Source: an uncultured Alphaproteobacteria bacterium
GTDB lineage: Bacteria; Pseudomonadota; Alphaproteobacteria; Rs-D84
Direction: 5' to 3'
DNA: 64,000 nt
Assembly (NCBI GenBank): GCA_944392535.1
Contig: CALXWY010000001.1
Span: 248,001 to 312,000, forward strand
This document shows positions 8,280 to 16,829 of this stretch, one piece after another. The translations under genes were made by a program, and so were the position numbers. How positions within the stretch are numbered: the stretch's first letter is position 1; every line of letters starts with the position of its first letter. The notes under the pieces are model-generated. The model searched no databases and was not told where the DNA came from. It was given only the letters and a program-made list of their open reading frames with translations.

Positions 8280-10370
8280 ATGGTTAAAAAAAAGAAAAAA
8301 AGAAGTGTTTTTTTAATAATGATGCGCGTGTTGGGGCTGTCACTGATGGGGTTGATAGCCGCGGTGGTTATCGCGTTGTTTCATATTGATTTAGAAAGTT
8401 TGCGTGGCGATGTATTGGCGGCGTTGCGTACGTCAACAGGTTTGCCGGTGGAAATTGATGGGCCGGTGTCGTGGAATTTATCACTGCGACCACAAATTGA
8501 ATTAAACCAAGTGCGGGTCGCAAATGCAGAATGGGCAAATGCCGATTATGCATTCAGTGCAGAAAAAATTGATGTTACACTGGATTTAATCTCGCTGTTC
8601 CGGGATGCGCCAACTATTAAAAATATCAAAGTATACAATGCGGTTGTTAACCTGGAACAAAATGAAAATGGTGAATTTTCTGTGGTGCCAGATATGTCTG
8701 ATAATAATACTGTAAATAACACATCACAGGCATCGGTTGATGCGCCGACAGATTTTCCGTTCGTTGAATTTGGTTTGGGTGGACTGGAAGTTCAGAAACT
8801 GGATTTGAATGTTATCGGTATGAAATATAAACTGGATGCATTTCAAATCAGGTATATTCCGCGCGCGGAAAATCGCGAGTACAGCGGATGGGTTAAATCA
8901 AATAACAAAGTTTTTCCTTTTATTGTTGTATTTTCAAAATACGCCCCAGAACGTAAAGTGTACCCAGTGCGTGTCGCATTTGCCACAGGGGGGGATGCAT
9001 TAATCGCAAATATCGCCCTGGAAGGAACCAGCAAGGCCCCGATTGATTTCATTATTCGTGGTGATATTCCAGATGTTTCGGCCATTGGGGCAATACTGAA
9101 TACCGACTTGTCAAAAGTATCAGATATTACCGTGAACATCGCCGGGGGATTTGATTGGAAAAAATTAACGTTGCGTTCGTCGTCAATCGCAATGCGTGGA
9201 CACAGTTTGAATTTTTCTGGATATGTTGATTGGTCTGGGGCCAAGCCGCTGATTCAAGCCGATTTAGATTCTGATTACATTAATTTGTTGGAATTGATAC
9301 CGGGACTGTACGGAAACAAATGGATTCACCCCAATCGCGAATTGAATGTGTTCAAAGATATTCCACTGTTTGGGCAAGAATTTGCAAAAACGGATATGGA
9401 TTTGCGTGTACGATTGGATAATTTTATTGTTTATCGTGATATGAATCTGCGCGATGTTGATGTGTCATTAAAGGTTAATGGGGGGCGGTTGCGTGCAGAT
9501 GTTGGGGTGAATATCGCCGGTGGCGATGTACGGGTCGCAGGTAATGGAAATGTTGACAGCGAAGGTCGTATGTACGTTCGTGTTGGGGGGCGTGGACGTA
9601 ATATATCTGTGGGACAATTGTTGCATGAAATAAATATTGATGATTTTATTTCTGAATTGCCCGTGAACCTGGATATGTATGTTGAAGCCAGTGGTTCAAA
9701 TTTGTCAGAATGGATGCAAACAATCAGTGGGCCGGTGCGTGTTTATTCGGCGGCGCCGGGATATGCCCATTCGGCATTGGTGGCAAATATGTATGGCGCG
9801 GATTTTTTAACGACTTTGCGGCACAGTATTCAAGATTTGTTCCGGTCGGAAAAGAAATATAATCAAATAAATATATCTTGTGTGGCGGTTAATACGAAAT
9901 TACGTGAAGGACTGGTTGAAACACAAAATGGTGTCGCGGTTGAAACAAATGCAATAAATGTTCTGTTAACAGGTATGCTGAATTTGGGAACGGAAAAAAT
10001 TCAATTGTCGTTAACAACGGTGCCGGTGCGCGGATTAAAATTGTCGTTAACCGGTAATGTGGTGAATTCAATTGAAATTACCGGAAATCTGGCAGAACCG
10101 GATATTCAAATCAGTGGGGCGGCCATGGCGGGCAAGGTCGCGTCAGCCACAGGTATTGGATTGTTGTTGGCGCCATTTACGGGTGGAATCGGGCTGGTCG
10201 CTGGAACCGGTGTTGGATTATTGGCGGGCGATTTAATTGAAAACTGGTTGGCGGATGATAATCCGTGTCAAACAGCGCTGGACAGTGGCGCCCCGGCACG
10301 GCCAGGTGATCCGGATTGGATGAATATGCCTGTGATGGAATTGGCAAACACTGTTCTGGATAATAATTAA
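8280..10370 (+). CDS. AsmA-like protein
   Basis: The protein has 696 residues. A Lys-rich start is followed by one membrane anchor (about residues 10-30) and then the conserved AsmA-type start of the periplasmic part (DVLAALRTSTGLPVEIDG), with long beta-rich repeats after it. Near the C-terminus the pattern of NLGTEKIQLSL, repeated beta strands and a Gly-rich hydrophobic stretch (ATGIGLLLAPFTGGIGLVAG) is typical of the family. AsmA-like proteins are proposed to bridge the envelope and help move phospholipids to the outer membrane. That role here is family knowledge only. No lipid-transport gene is adjacent. Confidence 0.8.
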   Translation: MVKKKKKRSVFLIMMRVLGLSLMGLIAAVVIALFHIDLESLRGDVLAALRTSTGLPVEIDGPVSWNLSLRPQIELNQVRVANAEWANADYAFSAEKIDVTLDLISLFRDAPTIKNIKVYNAVVNLEQNENGEFSVVPDMSDNNTVNNTSQASVDAPTDFPFVEFGLGGLEVQKLDLNVIGMKYKLDAFQIRYIPRAENREYSGWVKSNNKVFPFIVVFSKYAPERKVYPVRVAFATGGDALIANIALEGTSKAPIDFIIRGDIPDVSAIGAILNTDLSKVSDITVNIAGGFDWKKLTLRSSSIAMRGHSLNFSGYVDWSGAKPLIQADLDSDYINLLELIPGLYGNKWIHPNRELNVFKDIPLFGQEFAKTDMDLRVRLDNFIVYRDMNLRDVDVSLKVNGGRLRADVGVNIAGGDVRVAGNGNVDSEGRMYVRVGGRGRNISVGQLLHEINIDDFISELPVNLDMYVEASGSNLSEWMQTISGPVRVYSAAPGYAHSALVANMYGADFLTTLRHSIQDLFRSEKKYNQINISCVAVNTKLREGLVETQNGVAVETNAINVLLTGMLNLGTEKIQLSLTTVPVRGLKLSLTGNVVNSIEITGNLAEPDIQISGAAMAGKVASATGIGLLLAPFTGGIGLVAGTGVGLLAGDLIENWLADDNPCQTALDSGAPARPGDPDWMNMPVMELANTVLDNN

Positions 10371-10413
10371 ACTAATTCTTTTTTGTCTGGGACATATGGG
10401 GGCTGTTTTGCCC

Positions 10414-10441
10414 TTGCACCGAATCGGCATTTTTTGATAAA
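10414..10441 (+). promoter_or_regulatory. Weak candidate dnaN promoter
   Basis: TTGCAC (10414-10419) is followed after about 16 bases by GATAAA. The match is partial. The 119-base space before dnaN holds no other clear signal. Confidence 0.25.
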
Positions 10442-10489
10442 CTGATTCACAGGATGTAGGCGTACATTTAATTTAACAGGAGTATATAA

Positions 10490-11608
10490 ATGGAATTTTC
10501 AGTATTTCGTCAGGTTTTAATACGTGCGCTGGGGCATATGCAATCTATTGTGGAAAAACGGGCAACATTGCCGATATTGATGAACGTAAAAATTGATGTC
10601 ACAGATGATTTGGTTTTGTCGGCAACAAATGTTGATTTAGAATTGGTTGAACATGTCGCGGCGGATATTACACTGGGTGGACGCACGACCGTGCCGGTTC
10701 AGATGCTGTATGATATTGTTCGTAAATTGCCAGATGATGCGGAAATATCGTTCAAGCAATCTGGGGACCAGTTGGTGGTGTCCAGTGGTCGCGCAGTGTT
10801 TCATTTGCCGACATTGCCGGCGGAAAATTTTCCGGCCATGGCGGGCAGTAATTTAACCACCAGATTCCAGATGACAACGGGTGATTTGGCGCACTTGATT
10901 AACCAGACGAAGTTTGCAATCCCAACAGATGATGTTCGTTATCATCTGGGGGGGATTTATTTCCATATCTCGGACGAAGGCAAGGAAAAAATGTTAACCG
11001 CGGTCGCAACAGATGCCCAGCGTATGGCACTGTGTGCAATTCCGGCCCCGGCGGGCAGTACAGAAATGCCGGCGGTTATTTTGCCGCGCCGCGTGATTGG
11101 TGAATTGTCAAAGTTATTGGAAGATGCAACCGTTGATGATGTTACGGTTGAATTGTCGGATACCAAGGCACGGTTCACAGTTGGGGCAGCGACATTGACC
11201 AGCAAGTTGGTTGATGCGCAATATCCAAACTATCGCGTTGTTATTCCAAAGGGTAATGACAAAATTGCTGTTATGGACAGAAAGCAATTCTTGAATGCGG
11301 TTGATTTGGTGTCGGTTGCCAGTGTTGATAAAACAAAATCAGTTCAGTTGACGTTTTCTATGAACAAGTTGGTTGTTAATGCGTCCAGTCCAGATGCCGG
11401 GACCGCGACCCAAGAACTGGATGTTGAATACAATGGTGATACCGAATTTACGGTTACGTTTAATGTAAAATTCTTGATGGATGTTGCCGGCCAGGTTGAA
11501 GGTGAAAAATTCCAAATGGAAATGCAGGATCCATTATCACCAACAATCATTAAATCCACAGATAAAAATACAGACGCGTTGTTCATATTGATGCCGATGC
11601 GTATGTAA
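10490..11608 (+). CDS. dnaN: DNA polymerase III beta sliding clamp
   Basis: The beta clamp is a ring-shaped dimer that tethers DNA polymerase III to the template. The 372-residue protein has three similar clamp domains. The N-terminal FRQVLIRALGHMQSIVEKRATLPILMN region and the C-terminal end MPMRM match the family closely, the latter forming part of the client-binding cleft. AACAGGAG lies upstream of the ATG. It is not next to dnaA or recF, unlike the classical arrangement. A terminator follows. Confidence 0.95.
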   Translation: MEFSVFRQVLIRALGHMQSIVEKRATLPILMNVKIDVTDDLVLSATNVDLELVEHVAADITLGGRTTVPVQMLYDIVRKLPDDAEISFKQSGDQLVVSSGRAVFHLPTLPAENFPAMAGSNLTTRFQMTTGDLAHLINQTKFAIPTDDVRYHLGGIYFHISDEGKEKMLTAVATDAQRMALCAIPAPAGSTEMPAVILPRRVIGELSKLLEDATVDDVTVELSDTKARFTVGAATLTSKLVDAQYPNYRVVIPKGNDKIAVMDRKQFLNAVDLVSVASVDKTKSVQLTFSMNKLVVNASSPDAGTATQELDVEYNGDTEFTVTFNVKFLMDVAGQVEGEKFQMEMQDPLSPTIIKSTDKNTDALFILMPMRM

Positions 11609-11628
11609 TCTGTTTATTTGGTATGTTG

Positions 11629-11664
11629 AACAGTTCTGCAAATATATGCGGAACTGTTTTTTTT
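11629..11664 (+). terminator. dnaN terminator
   Basis: A 12-bp stem with one G:T pair (11629-11640 with 11647-11658) is followed by a run of eight T residues. Confidence 0.88.
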
Positions 11665-11732
11665 GTTGGCAAGAATTGCAAACTTGATTTTTTATGATAA
11701 CATCTGCGCCAGAAACAGAGAGGTTATTTTTT

Positions 11733-12275
11733 ATGAATATATCAGAAATTATTCCGGGTAAAGAACCACCAAAAAAAATGAATGCGGTCATAGAAGTGCC
11801 AGAAAATGGATATGTAAAATATGAATTGGACAAGGACACCGGGTTGCCGCGTGTGGACAGAATTTTACATACCCCGATGGCGTATCCGGCCAATTATGGT
11901 TACTTTCCAGGCACGTTGGGTGACGATGGCGACCCACTGGATTGTGTTGTCGTTTGTAATGCGCCATTGAATCCAGGTGTGTTGATTGAAGTGCGACCAA
12001 TCGGGGCACTGTTGATGGAGGATCAATCAGGTGGCGATGAAAAAATTATATGTGTGCCACGTGATAATATTGACCCGTATTATACAAATACAGAATATAT
12101 TGAACAGTTACCGGAAATATTGCGTTCCAAGATTGAATATTTTTTTCATCACTATAAAGATTTGCAACCAAATGCATGGTCCAAGGTCAAGGGCTGGGCC
12201 AATCGCGATATGGCAGATAAACTGATTATGGAAAGCATTGACCGATATTGGGCGCGCAAGCGTGCCGGACAATAA
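11733..12275 (+). CDS. ppa: Inorganic pyrophosphatase
   Basis: This soluble family I enzyme hydrolyses pyrophosphate and so pulls biosynthetic reactions forward. The metal-binding motif GDDGDPLD is present, with EVPENGYVKYELDKDTG and the conserved MAYPANYGYFPGTL before it and KVKGWANRDMA near the end. I choose the ATG at 11733, which has AGAGAGG upstream and gives 180 residues, the usual length. An earlier in-frame ATG at 11694 would add 13 unrelated residues. Confidence 0.93.
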   Translation: MNISEIIPGKEPPKKMNAVIEVPENGYVKYELDKDTGLPRVDRILHTPMAYPANYGYFPGTLGDDGDPLDCVVVCNAPLNPGVLIEVRPIGALLMEDQSGGDEKIICVPRDNIDPYYTNTEYIEQLPEILRSKIEYFFHHYKDLQPNAWSKVKGWANRDMADKLIMESIDRYWARKRAGQ

Positions 12276-12279
12276 ATGC

Positions 12280-12308
12280 TTGCCAGGGATGGATTGTGAT
12301 TTTATAAT
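12280..12308 (+). promoter_or_regulatory. efp promoter
   Basis: TTGCCA (12280-12285) and TATAAT (12303-12308) are separated by exactly 17 bases, immediately after the ppa stop. Confidence 0.7.
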
Positions 12309-12338
12309 AACTGCGCAAAAAACAAAGGGGTATTAATT

Positions 12339-12908
12339 ATGGCATCATATATTGCAAATGATATGCGTGTGGGTTGGGTGATTTCGCACAACGGGAAAAG
12401 ATATTCTGTTATGTCAATAACCAAGGTAAAACCCGGCAAGGGTGGCGCATTTGTCCAGGCGGATTTGCGCGATATTGATTCCGGAAACAAGGATAATAAT
12501 CGTTGGCGTGCCGAAGACAAAGTTGAAAAGTTAATAGTAGAAGATTTTGAATGCCAGTATCTGTATTCTGATGGTACAGATGCATATTTTATGAATCTGT
12601 CTGATTATGAACAATTTACTATGCCGGTTGAATCGCTGGGCGAACAGATGAAATTCTTGGCCCCGGAAATGCTGGTCAAGGCTAATTTCGTAGAAGGTCA
12701 ACCTGTATCAATTTCGTTGCCGAAAACAGTGGTTGCCGTCGTGGCGGAAACAGAACCGGCGTTAAAGGGACAAACTGTGTCCAACAGCGGGGGCAAACCG
12801 GCGATATTGGATAATGGCGTGCGGGTCCAGGTGCCGTTGTTCATTGAACAGGGCGAAAAAATTGTCGTAAATACAGAAACGCTGGAATATGTTGAACGTG
12901 CCAAATAA
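12339..12908 (+). CDS. efp: Elongation factor P
   Basis: EF-P enters the ribosomal E site and rescues ribosomes stalled at polyproline. The KOW-like N-terminal domain carries the KPGKGGAF loop with Lys34, the position that is beta-lysylated in bacteria with EpmA/EpmB. The middle and C-terminal OB domains are present, ending NTETLEYVERAK. At 189 residues it is a standard length. AAAGGGG precedes the start. No modification enzymes are encoded in this window. Confidence 0.95.
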   Translation: MASYIANDMRVGWVISHNGKRYSVMSITKVKPGKGGAFVQADLRDIDSGNKDNNRWRAEDKVEKLIVEDFECQYLYSDGTDAYFMNLSDYEQFTMPVESLGEQMKFLAPEMLVKANFVEGQPVSISLPKTVVAVVAETEPALKGQTVSNSGGKPAILDNGVRVQVPLFIEQGEKIVVNTETLEYVERAK

Positions 12909-12930
12909 AAAATAAATTATAACCAGCATT

Positions 12931-12983
12931 CCTGCGCACGGTGACGGCCGATATATATGAGGGTCATTGTTGTCGTGCGCAGG
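12931..12983. other. Long perfect hairpin between efp and fba
   Basis: A perfect 10-bp stem (12931-12940 with 12974-12983) closes a 33-base insert that can itself form TGAC/GTCA. It lies between two convergent genes and may be a shared terminator. The nearest T-tract (12994-13000 on the plus strand) is 10 bases beyond the stem, so it is not a textbook one. Confidence 0.5.
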
Positions 12984-12992
12984 TATGCGGTA

Positions 12993-13943
12993 TCATTTTT
13001 TTATCTGGTTATTTGATTTCATTATATTTGTTATTTCGTCCACACACGTATCGTATATGTTTTTTTGTCCGGCGCCCAGGTAATCGCGCGGGTTAAATAT
13101 TTCTGGATTTTTTGCCAATGTTTCACGCACACCTGCGGTAAAGCCCATGCGCAGGTCGCTGTCTATATTTACTTTACATATATTCATTTGAACCGCGTGT
13201 CGTATTTGTTCGGGTGGAATACCGCGTGCGCCACTGATTTTGCCGCCGCTGGTGTTGATTGTGTTTACATACGATTGTGGCACGGTTGATGCGCCATGCA
13301 GTACCAGTGGAAAATCAGGTAACTGGGTGGCGATTTTTTCCAATATGTCAAATCGCAATTCTTCGTTATCAGATTTGCGTTTGTATGCACCATGACTGGT
13401 GCCGATTGCGATGGCCAACGAATCAGTATTTGTTGCGTTTACAAAATTAACCACGTCATCAGGATTGGTATAGTTTGACGCATCGCCGTGTGTTGTTTCA
13501 TCTTCAAATCCGGCCAATGTTCCCAATTCTGATTCAACCGATACATCATATTGATGGGCAAAGTCTATGACAGTGCGGGTCAGTTCTGTGTTTGCGTCAA
13601 ATGGTAATTTGGAACCATCAATCATAACACTGGAAAACCCCAGTTTAATCGCATGAACACACGATTCGTATGATGTCCCGTGGTCCAAGTGTAATGCAAC
13701 CCCGTTTTCTGGACGCAGATTTAGCCCCCAAATCATACCCATCAGTAAATTATCGCCCATGTATTTTAACGCAGATTCAGATACCGCCAGAATAACCGGG
13801 CTGTGTGTGTCGCGCGCCGCAGATATAATCGCATCCAATGTTTCCATGTTGTAAAAGTTAAATGCCGGCACCGCATAGTGATTCGTAATTGCGTCGGCAA
13901 ACATTTGTTTTGTGTTGACCAGTCCAAAATCTTTGTAATCCAT
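12993..13943 (-). CDS. fba: Class II fructose-bisphosphate aldolase
   Basis: This zinc-dependent enzyme cleaves fructose-1,6-bisphosphate in glycolysis and runs in reverse in gluconeogenesis. Visible motifs include VPAFNFYNMETL near the N-terminus, LHLDHGTSYE (catalytic Asp and a metal-binding His), ESELGTLAGFEDE, GTSHGAYK and VLHGAST. I choose the ATG at 13943, giving 316 residues, because GGGGG lies 5 bases upstream. A TTG start at 13967 is unlikely because it overlaps the -10 box. A related sugar-bisphosphate aldolase (tagatose type) cannot be excluded. Confidence 0.88.
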   Translation of the reverse strand: MDYKDFGLVNTKQMFADAITNHYAVPAFNFYNMETLDAIISAARDTHSPVILAVSESALKYMGDNLLMGMIWGLNLRPENGVALHLDHGTSYESCVHAIKLGFSSVMIDGSKLPFDANTELTRTVIDFAHQYDVSVESELGTLAGFEDETTHGDASNYTNPDDVVNFVNATNTDSLAIAIGTSHGAYKRKSDNEELRFDILEKIATQLPDFPLVLHGASTVPQSYVNTINTSGGKISGARGIPPEQIRHAVQMNICKVNIDSDLRMGFTAGVRETLAKNPEIFNPRDYLGAGQKNIYDTCVDEITNIMKSNNQIKK

Positions 13944-13966
13944 AAAATCCCCCATGCTTTGTGACA

Positions 13967-13975
13967 ATTATATCA
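13967..13975 (-). promoter_or_regulatory. Extended -10 promoter of fba
   Basis: On the minus strand TGATATAAT is a perfect extended -10 (TGnTATAAT). No good -35 is seen. Transcription would start about 13960, close to the ATG at 13943. Confidence 0.6.
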
Positions 13976-14023
13976 CAAGTGCCGCGAATAAAATATCAGG
14001 AATATTTTCGCAAAATTAACACC

Positions 14024-14053
14024 TTGACAAAAAATACATTTGTAGTGTATAAT
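14024..14053 (+). promoter_or_regulatory. Strong promoter upstream of the 47-codon ORF
   Basis: TTGACA (14024-14029) and TATAAT (14048-14053) are both perfect, with an 18-base spacer. The expected start is about 14060. Confidence 0.8.
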
Positions 14054-14098
14054 TCACAAGAACTTTGAAAACAACGTATATTCAGGTGGTTGGATACG

Positions 14099-14242
14099 AT
14101 GAATATCTTTTGTATTCTTGACCGTTTTTATTCTGGGGGTGCGCCGTCGTGGCCGCCCTGTGGGGTGACGGGGGGAATGCGGGGGAATGAATCGTTTCCG
14201 TTTGTTCAAAACGCGTCTGAATATGTTTTTGGGGCGATGTAA
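14099..14242 (+). CDS. Candidate 47-residue protein or leader ORF
   Basis: An ATG-TAA frame of 47 codons lies between a consensus promoter and a hairpin with a T-tract. AGGTGG is about 10 bases upstream of the ATG. The predicted protein is rich in Gly, Phe and Pro, with two Cys and the stretch GGAPSWPPCGVTGG. It has no signal peptide. Base composition is more G-rich than the neighbours. It may encode a small protein, or the transcript may act as a leader or RNA controlling the lipoprotein-like genes downstream. No homologue is recognised. Confidence 0.4.
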   Translation: MNIFCILDRFYSGGAPSWPPCGVTGGMRGNESFPFVQNASEYVFGAM

Positions 14243-14251
14243 GACAGGGAT

Positions 14252-14280
14252 GGGTCCGGATTTTTTCGGCCCGTTTTTTG
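14252..14280 (+). terminator. Terminator or attenuator after the 47-codon ORF
   Basis: GGG-T-CCG (14252-14258) can pair with CGGCCC (14267-14272), with one bulged T, and is followed by six T residues. No separate promoter is visible between here and the next gene, so read-through may feed it. Confidence 0.55.
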
Positions 14281-14322
14281 TTTTATGTTGCGTCAAATCG
14301 CCAAAATAAAAAGGAGTAAGTG

Positions 14323-14769
14323 ATGAAGTTCAAACGTGTTGTGCCATATAATTTGAAAAAGATGCTGCCGATATTAGGAATTGCCGGTATCGGTGCCGTA
14401 TCATCATGTGAAAAAGTTGAACCAATAGAAATGCCAAAGACGTCTTTGGAATTTAGTTTTTTGGTGTGTGGAAGTACCGTTGATGAAATGTGGGATTGGA
14501 ATCAAAAATATTCGTTTAGTTCGCTGAATACATTTTTGAATCAAGATTATGTTGATACAATTTATATCGTGCCAAAAGGTGAATACCCGTACAACAAAGA
14601 TGACATATCTTATTTGCGCAACCAGTATATGGAACCATTGGTAAATTCGTCGCCAAAAATACATGGCAAGGGTAATTTTTCATTTGAGAAAGGTGAACCA
14701 GCCAAGGTACCAGAAGACAGTTTATGGTTTGTCCAGAACGGTTGGACGATAAATCAAAAACAACGCTAA
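14323..14769 (+). CDS. Lipoprotein-like protein, first of two tandem paralogues
   Basis: The N-terminus has basic residues, a hydrophobic stretch and VSSC at the end of it (MLPILGIAGIGAVSSCEK), which resembles a lipoprotein signal although the lipobox is imperfect. The mature part has about 118 residues and ends in the motif VPEDSLWFVQNGWTIN. The next gene shares both the signal region and this C-terminal motif, while the middles differ. AAGGAG lies just upstream of the ATG at 14323. The function is unknown. An envelope location is inferred from the signal. Confidence 0.7.
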   Translation: MKFKRVVPYNLKKMLPILGIAGIGAVSSCEKVEPIEMPKTSLEFSFLVCGSTVDEMWDWNQKYSFSSLNTFLNQDYVDTIYIVPKGEYPYNKDDISYLRNQYMEPLVNSSPKIHGKGNFSFEKGEPAKVPEDSLWFVQNGWTINQKQR

Positions 14770-14798
14770 AGCAGTCTTTATTTACAAGGGGTAAGATT

Positions 14799-15278
14799 AT
14801 GAAAAAAATGAATTTCAGAAAAATTTTTCCGTATAATTTGAAAAAGATGTTGCCAGTATTGGGAATTGCCGGTATTGGCGCCGTGTCGTCGTGCGAAAAA
14901 CCATCACCATATCAACCAGAACCAGCCGAAGTTGATGTTTGTTTTTCTTATGATCAATTGTCGCCAGTATTTACGTTGGTTTATAGTACTGCGACAGATT
15001 ACGAGTATATACCAAGTGACATTGTGAAATACTATGTTGAACATCCAGATGTAAAGACGATAAATCTTGTTTCAACAGGTGATTGGAGTCCATATGGTAC
15101 ATTGGTTATGTCCCGTATGAAAACAGGGCTGCAAACATTAGTAAATTATTCACCAAAGATTCGTGGCAAAGGGGATTTTAATTTTATGCCAGGACAAGCA
15201 TCCAGTGTACCGGAAGACAGTCTGTGGTTTGTTCAAAACGGTTGGACAATAAACAAGGCATTACAAAATCAGCGTTGA
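14799..15278 (+). CDS. Lipoprotein-like protein, second of two tandem paralogues
   Basis: This 159-residue protein shares NLKKMLPxLGIAGIGAVSSCEK at the N-terminus and KIRGKGDF with VPEDSLWFVQNGWTIN at the C-terminus with the preceding gene, so the pair arose by duplication. The central part is divergent and has a Pro/Glu-rich start (SPYQPEPAEVD). I choose the ATG at 14799, preceded by AAGGGG. A longer frame from 14724 would overlap the previous gene. The 29-base gap suggests an operon. No family is recognised. Confidence 0.7.
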   Translation: MKKMNFRKIFPYNLKKMLPVLGIAGIGAVSSCEKPSPYQPEPAEVDVCFSYDQLSPVFTLVYSTATDYEYIPSDIVKYYVEHPDVKTINLVSTGDWSPYGTLVMSRMKTGLQTLVNYSPKIRGKGDFNFMPGQASSVPEDSLWFVQNGWTINKALQNQR

Positions 15279-15287
15279 TACAGAAAA

Positions 15288-15311
15288 AGCCGGCAAATGC
15301 CGGTTTTTTAT
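15288..15311 (+). terminator. Terminator of the lipoprotein-like pair
   Basis: CCGGC (15290-15294) pairs with GCCGG (15299-15303), extended by A:T and G:T pairs, and is followed by six T residues. Confidence 0.75.
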
Positions 15312-15371
15312 TGTTTGACAATGCTGTTGTAAACGTGCAAAGATATATTTATAAAATGCGGGATATGTATC

Positions 15372-16829
15372 ATGAAAAACCTGGGTAAAATAAGAACGTT
15401 TATTTTTTTATTATGTGTTGTTTTCATAAATGATGCAAGTGCAGCAGTTCAATATGTTCCTGTACCGGCGCCATGCAAGATTGTAAATTGTGGCGTGGTA
15501 TCAACAGATCCCAATCAGGAATTTGAAGAGTTTTGTCCCGTGGAAAGTACGTATTGTGGTTCGGGATGTTACCTGGGGTCCAAATTTGGGACAGAGGTTA
15601 CATTGGGTACGTGTACCGCAATAGGGGCTACTTTGTATATATCAGGTGGTGTAGCTAATCAACATCAAGTCACAATGGAGGATATCAATGCAAACCAAGC
15701 GAATTATAAGTGTAAAGCGCCAGGACTTGCAAGGGTTATTGGATCGGATGAGGCTGCCGCCGTCCTTGCGGATGCAGATGTGAAAAATTGCAAACAAGAG
15801 GACAGCGAAAGTGTACGTACCTGTTATATAACTAAACGTGTGTCTGAATATGATTGTCCGTGGTTGATAGAATGCGATGTTGATGAATATTGGACCGGAA
15901 AATTGTGTGCGAAATGTGGTGACGGCTATAAGGATAATGACAGCACTTACACGATGGTTGGAACAGGGAATTCTGTTGAAATATTTTCTGGAAACAAACC
16001 TGGTCGTTGTGATGGTATTGAATATACGATATCTTTACAAACAAATACATCGTATGCCGCGAATATAACGCCGGTTGCCAGCGGAATGCCAACGTCGGAT
16101 GAATATAAAAATAAAGAGATTAAGTATAAACATGGCGATGGGTTACAAGGCGTCTCTGATCCGACAACGTTGCCCGATACATATTTTCAGCCGTCAACGT
16201 CGTACTATACGTTTTTGGGGTATTTCAAAACGGCCAATGATTCAGAAGATACAACGCCGATAATAGATACAAGTGGTAAATATAAAATAGATTCTGATCC
16301 GGACGTAGAAATTGAATCTGCGGATTTGCGTGATAATAATACACTGTACGCGCGATATGAAATACATAATACCAGTGTATGGTACATGGATAAAAAACCA
16401 CAGTCGTGGGGGAACGCGCCTGCGACCAAGGCAGAAGTTGTGTTTACTGTAAAGAATCCAGAATCAGACAGAAAGGTAAAGGCGTTGCCCAGTAATTGGT
16501 ATCTGGATGGGAAAATTTTTGATTACTATGAGTGTTATAATGTAAAAACTGGTGCGGCGTGCCAGGGGAAAGGTAAATACAATCCGGGTGAATCTTTGAT
16601 ATTTTCAGATGATTTGGAACGTGTTTTGATTCCGCATTATTACGACTGTCCCAAGGGACACTATTGCCCAAAAGGTGTGGAAAAGGCTTGCCCCGCCGGG
16701 TCAACCACAAACAGCACGGGCCAGTCGCAGATTACCAGTTGCGTTATGAAACCAACCAACAGTGGAACGAAATTTGTTGATCAATACGGAACCTTTTATT
16801 TGCCCAGTAATTCTGATATACCGTATTAA
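15372..16829 (+). CDS. Exported Cys-rich protein with an InlB-like repeat
   Basis: The 485-residue protein begins with a signal peptide (MKNLGKIRTFIFLLCVVFIN, cut near DASA). The N-terminal half contains about twenty Cys residues. A segment at about residues 215-335 ends in YTFLGYFKT, DNNTLYARYE and similar signatures of InlB-like B repeats. The C-terminal part has CPKGHYCPKG and CPAGSTTN, resembling the GCC2/GCC3-type Cys modules of surface proteins. It is probably secreted or displayed at the surface, where it might bind or adhere. It stands alone between two small envelope genes. Function is unproven. Confidence 0.75.
   Translation: MKNLGKIRTFIFLLCVVFINDASAAVQYVPVPAPCKIVNCGVVSTDPNQEFEEFCPVESTYCGSGCYLGSKFGTEVTLGTCTAIGATLYISGGVANQHQVTMEDINANQANYKCKAPGLARVIGSDEAAAVLADADVKNCKQEDSESVRTCYITKRVSEYDCPWLIECDVDEYWTGKLCAKCGDGYKDNDSTYTMVGTGNSVEIFSGNKPGRCDGIEYTISLQTNTSYAANITPVASGMPTSDEYKNKEIKYKHGDGLQGVSDPTTLPDTYFQPSTSYYTFLGYFKTANDSEDTTPIIDTSGKYKIDSDPDVEIESADLRDNNTLYARYEIHNTSVWYMDKKPQSWGNAPATKAEVVFTVKNPESDRKVKALPSNWYLDGKIFDYYECYNVKTGAACQGKGKYNPGESLIFSDDLERVLIPHYYDCPKGHYCPKGVEKACPAGSTTNSTGQSQITSCVMKPTNSGTKFVDQYGTFYLPSNSDIPY

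Noticed and set aside
13967-13993. TTG start of fba at 13967
   Set aside because: It overlaps the -10 box; the ATG at 13943 has a good Shine-Dalgarno.
14060-14250. Possible SRP RNA or 6S-like RNA in the leader
   Set aside because: I could not find the conserved SRP core or a long bubble-containing hairpin; the open ORF and terminator give a simpler explanation.
14054-14296. Minus-strand ORF of 80 residues over the leader region
   Set aside because: It is Arg/Pro-rich, lacks a ribosome binding site and is the antisense of the promoter-ORF-hairpin unit on the plus strand.
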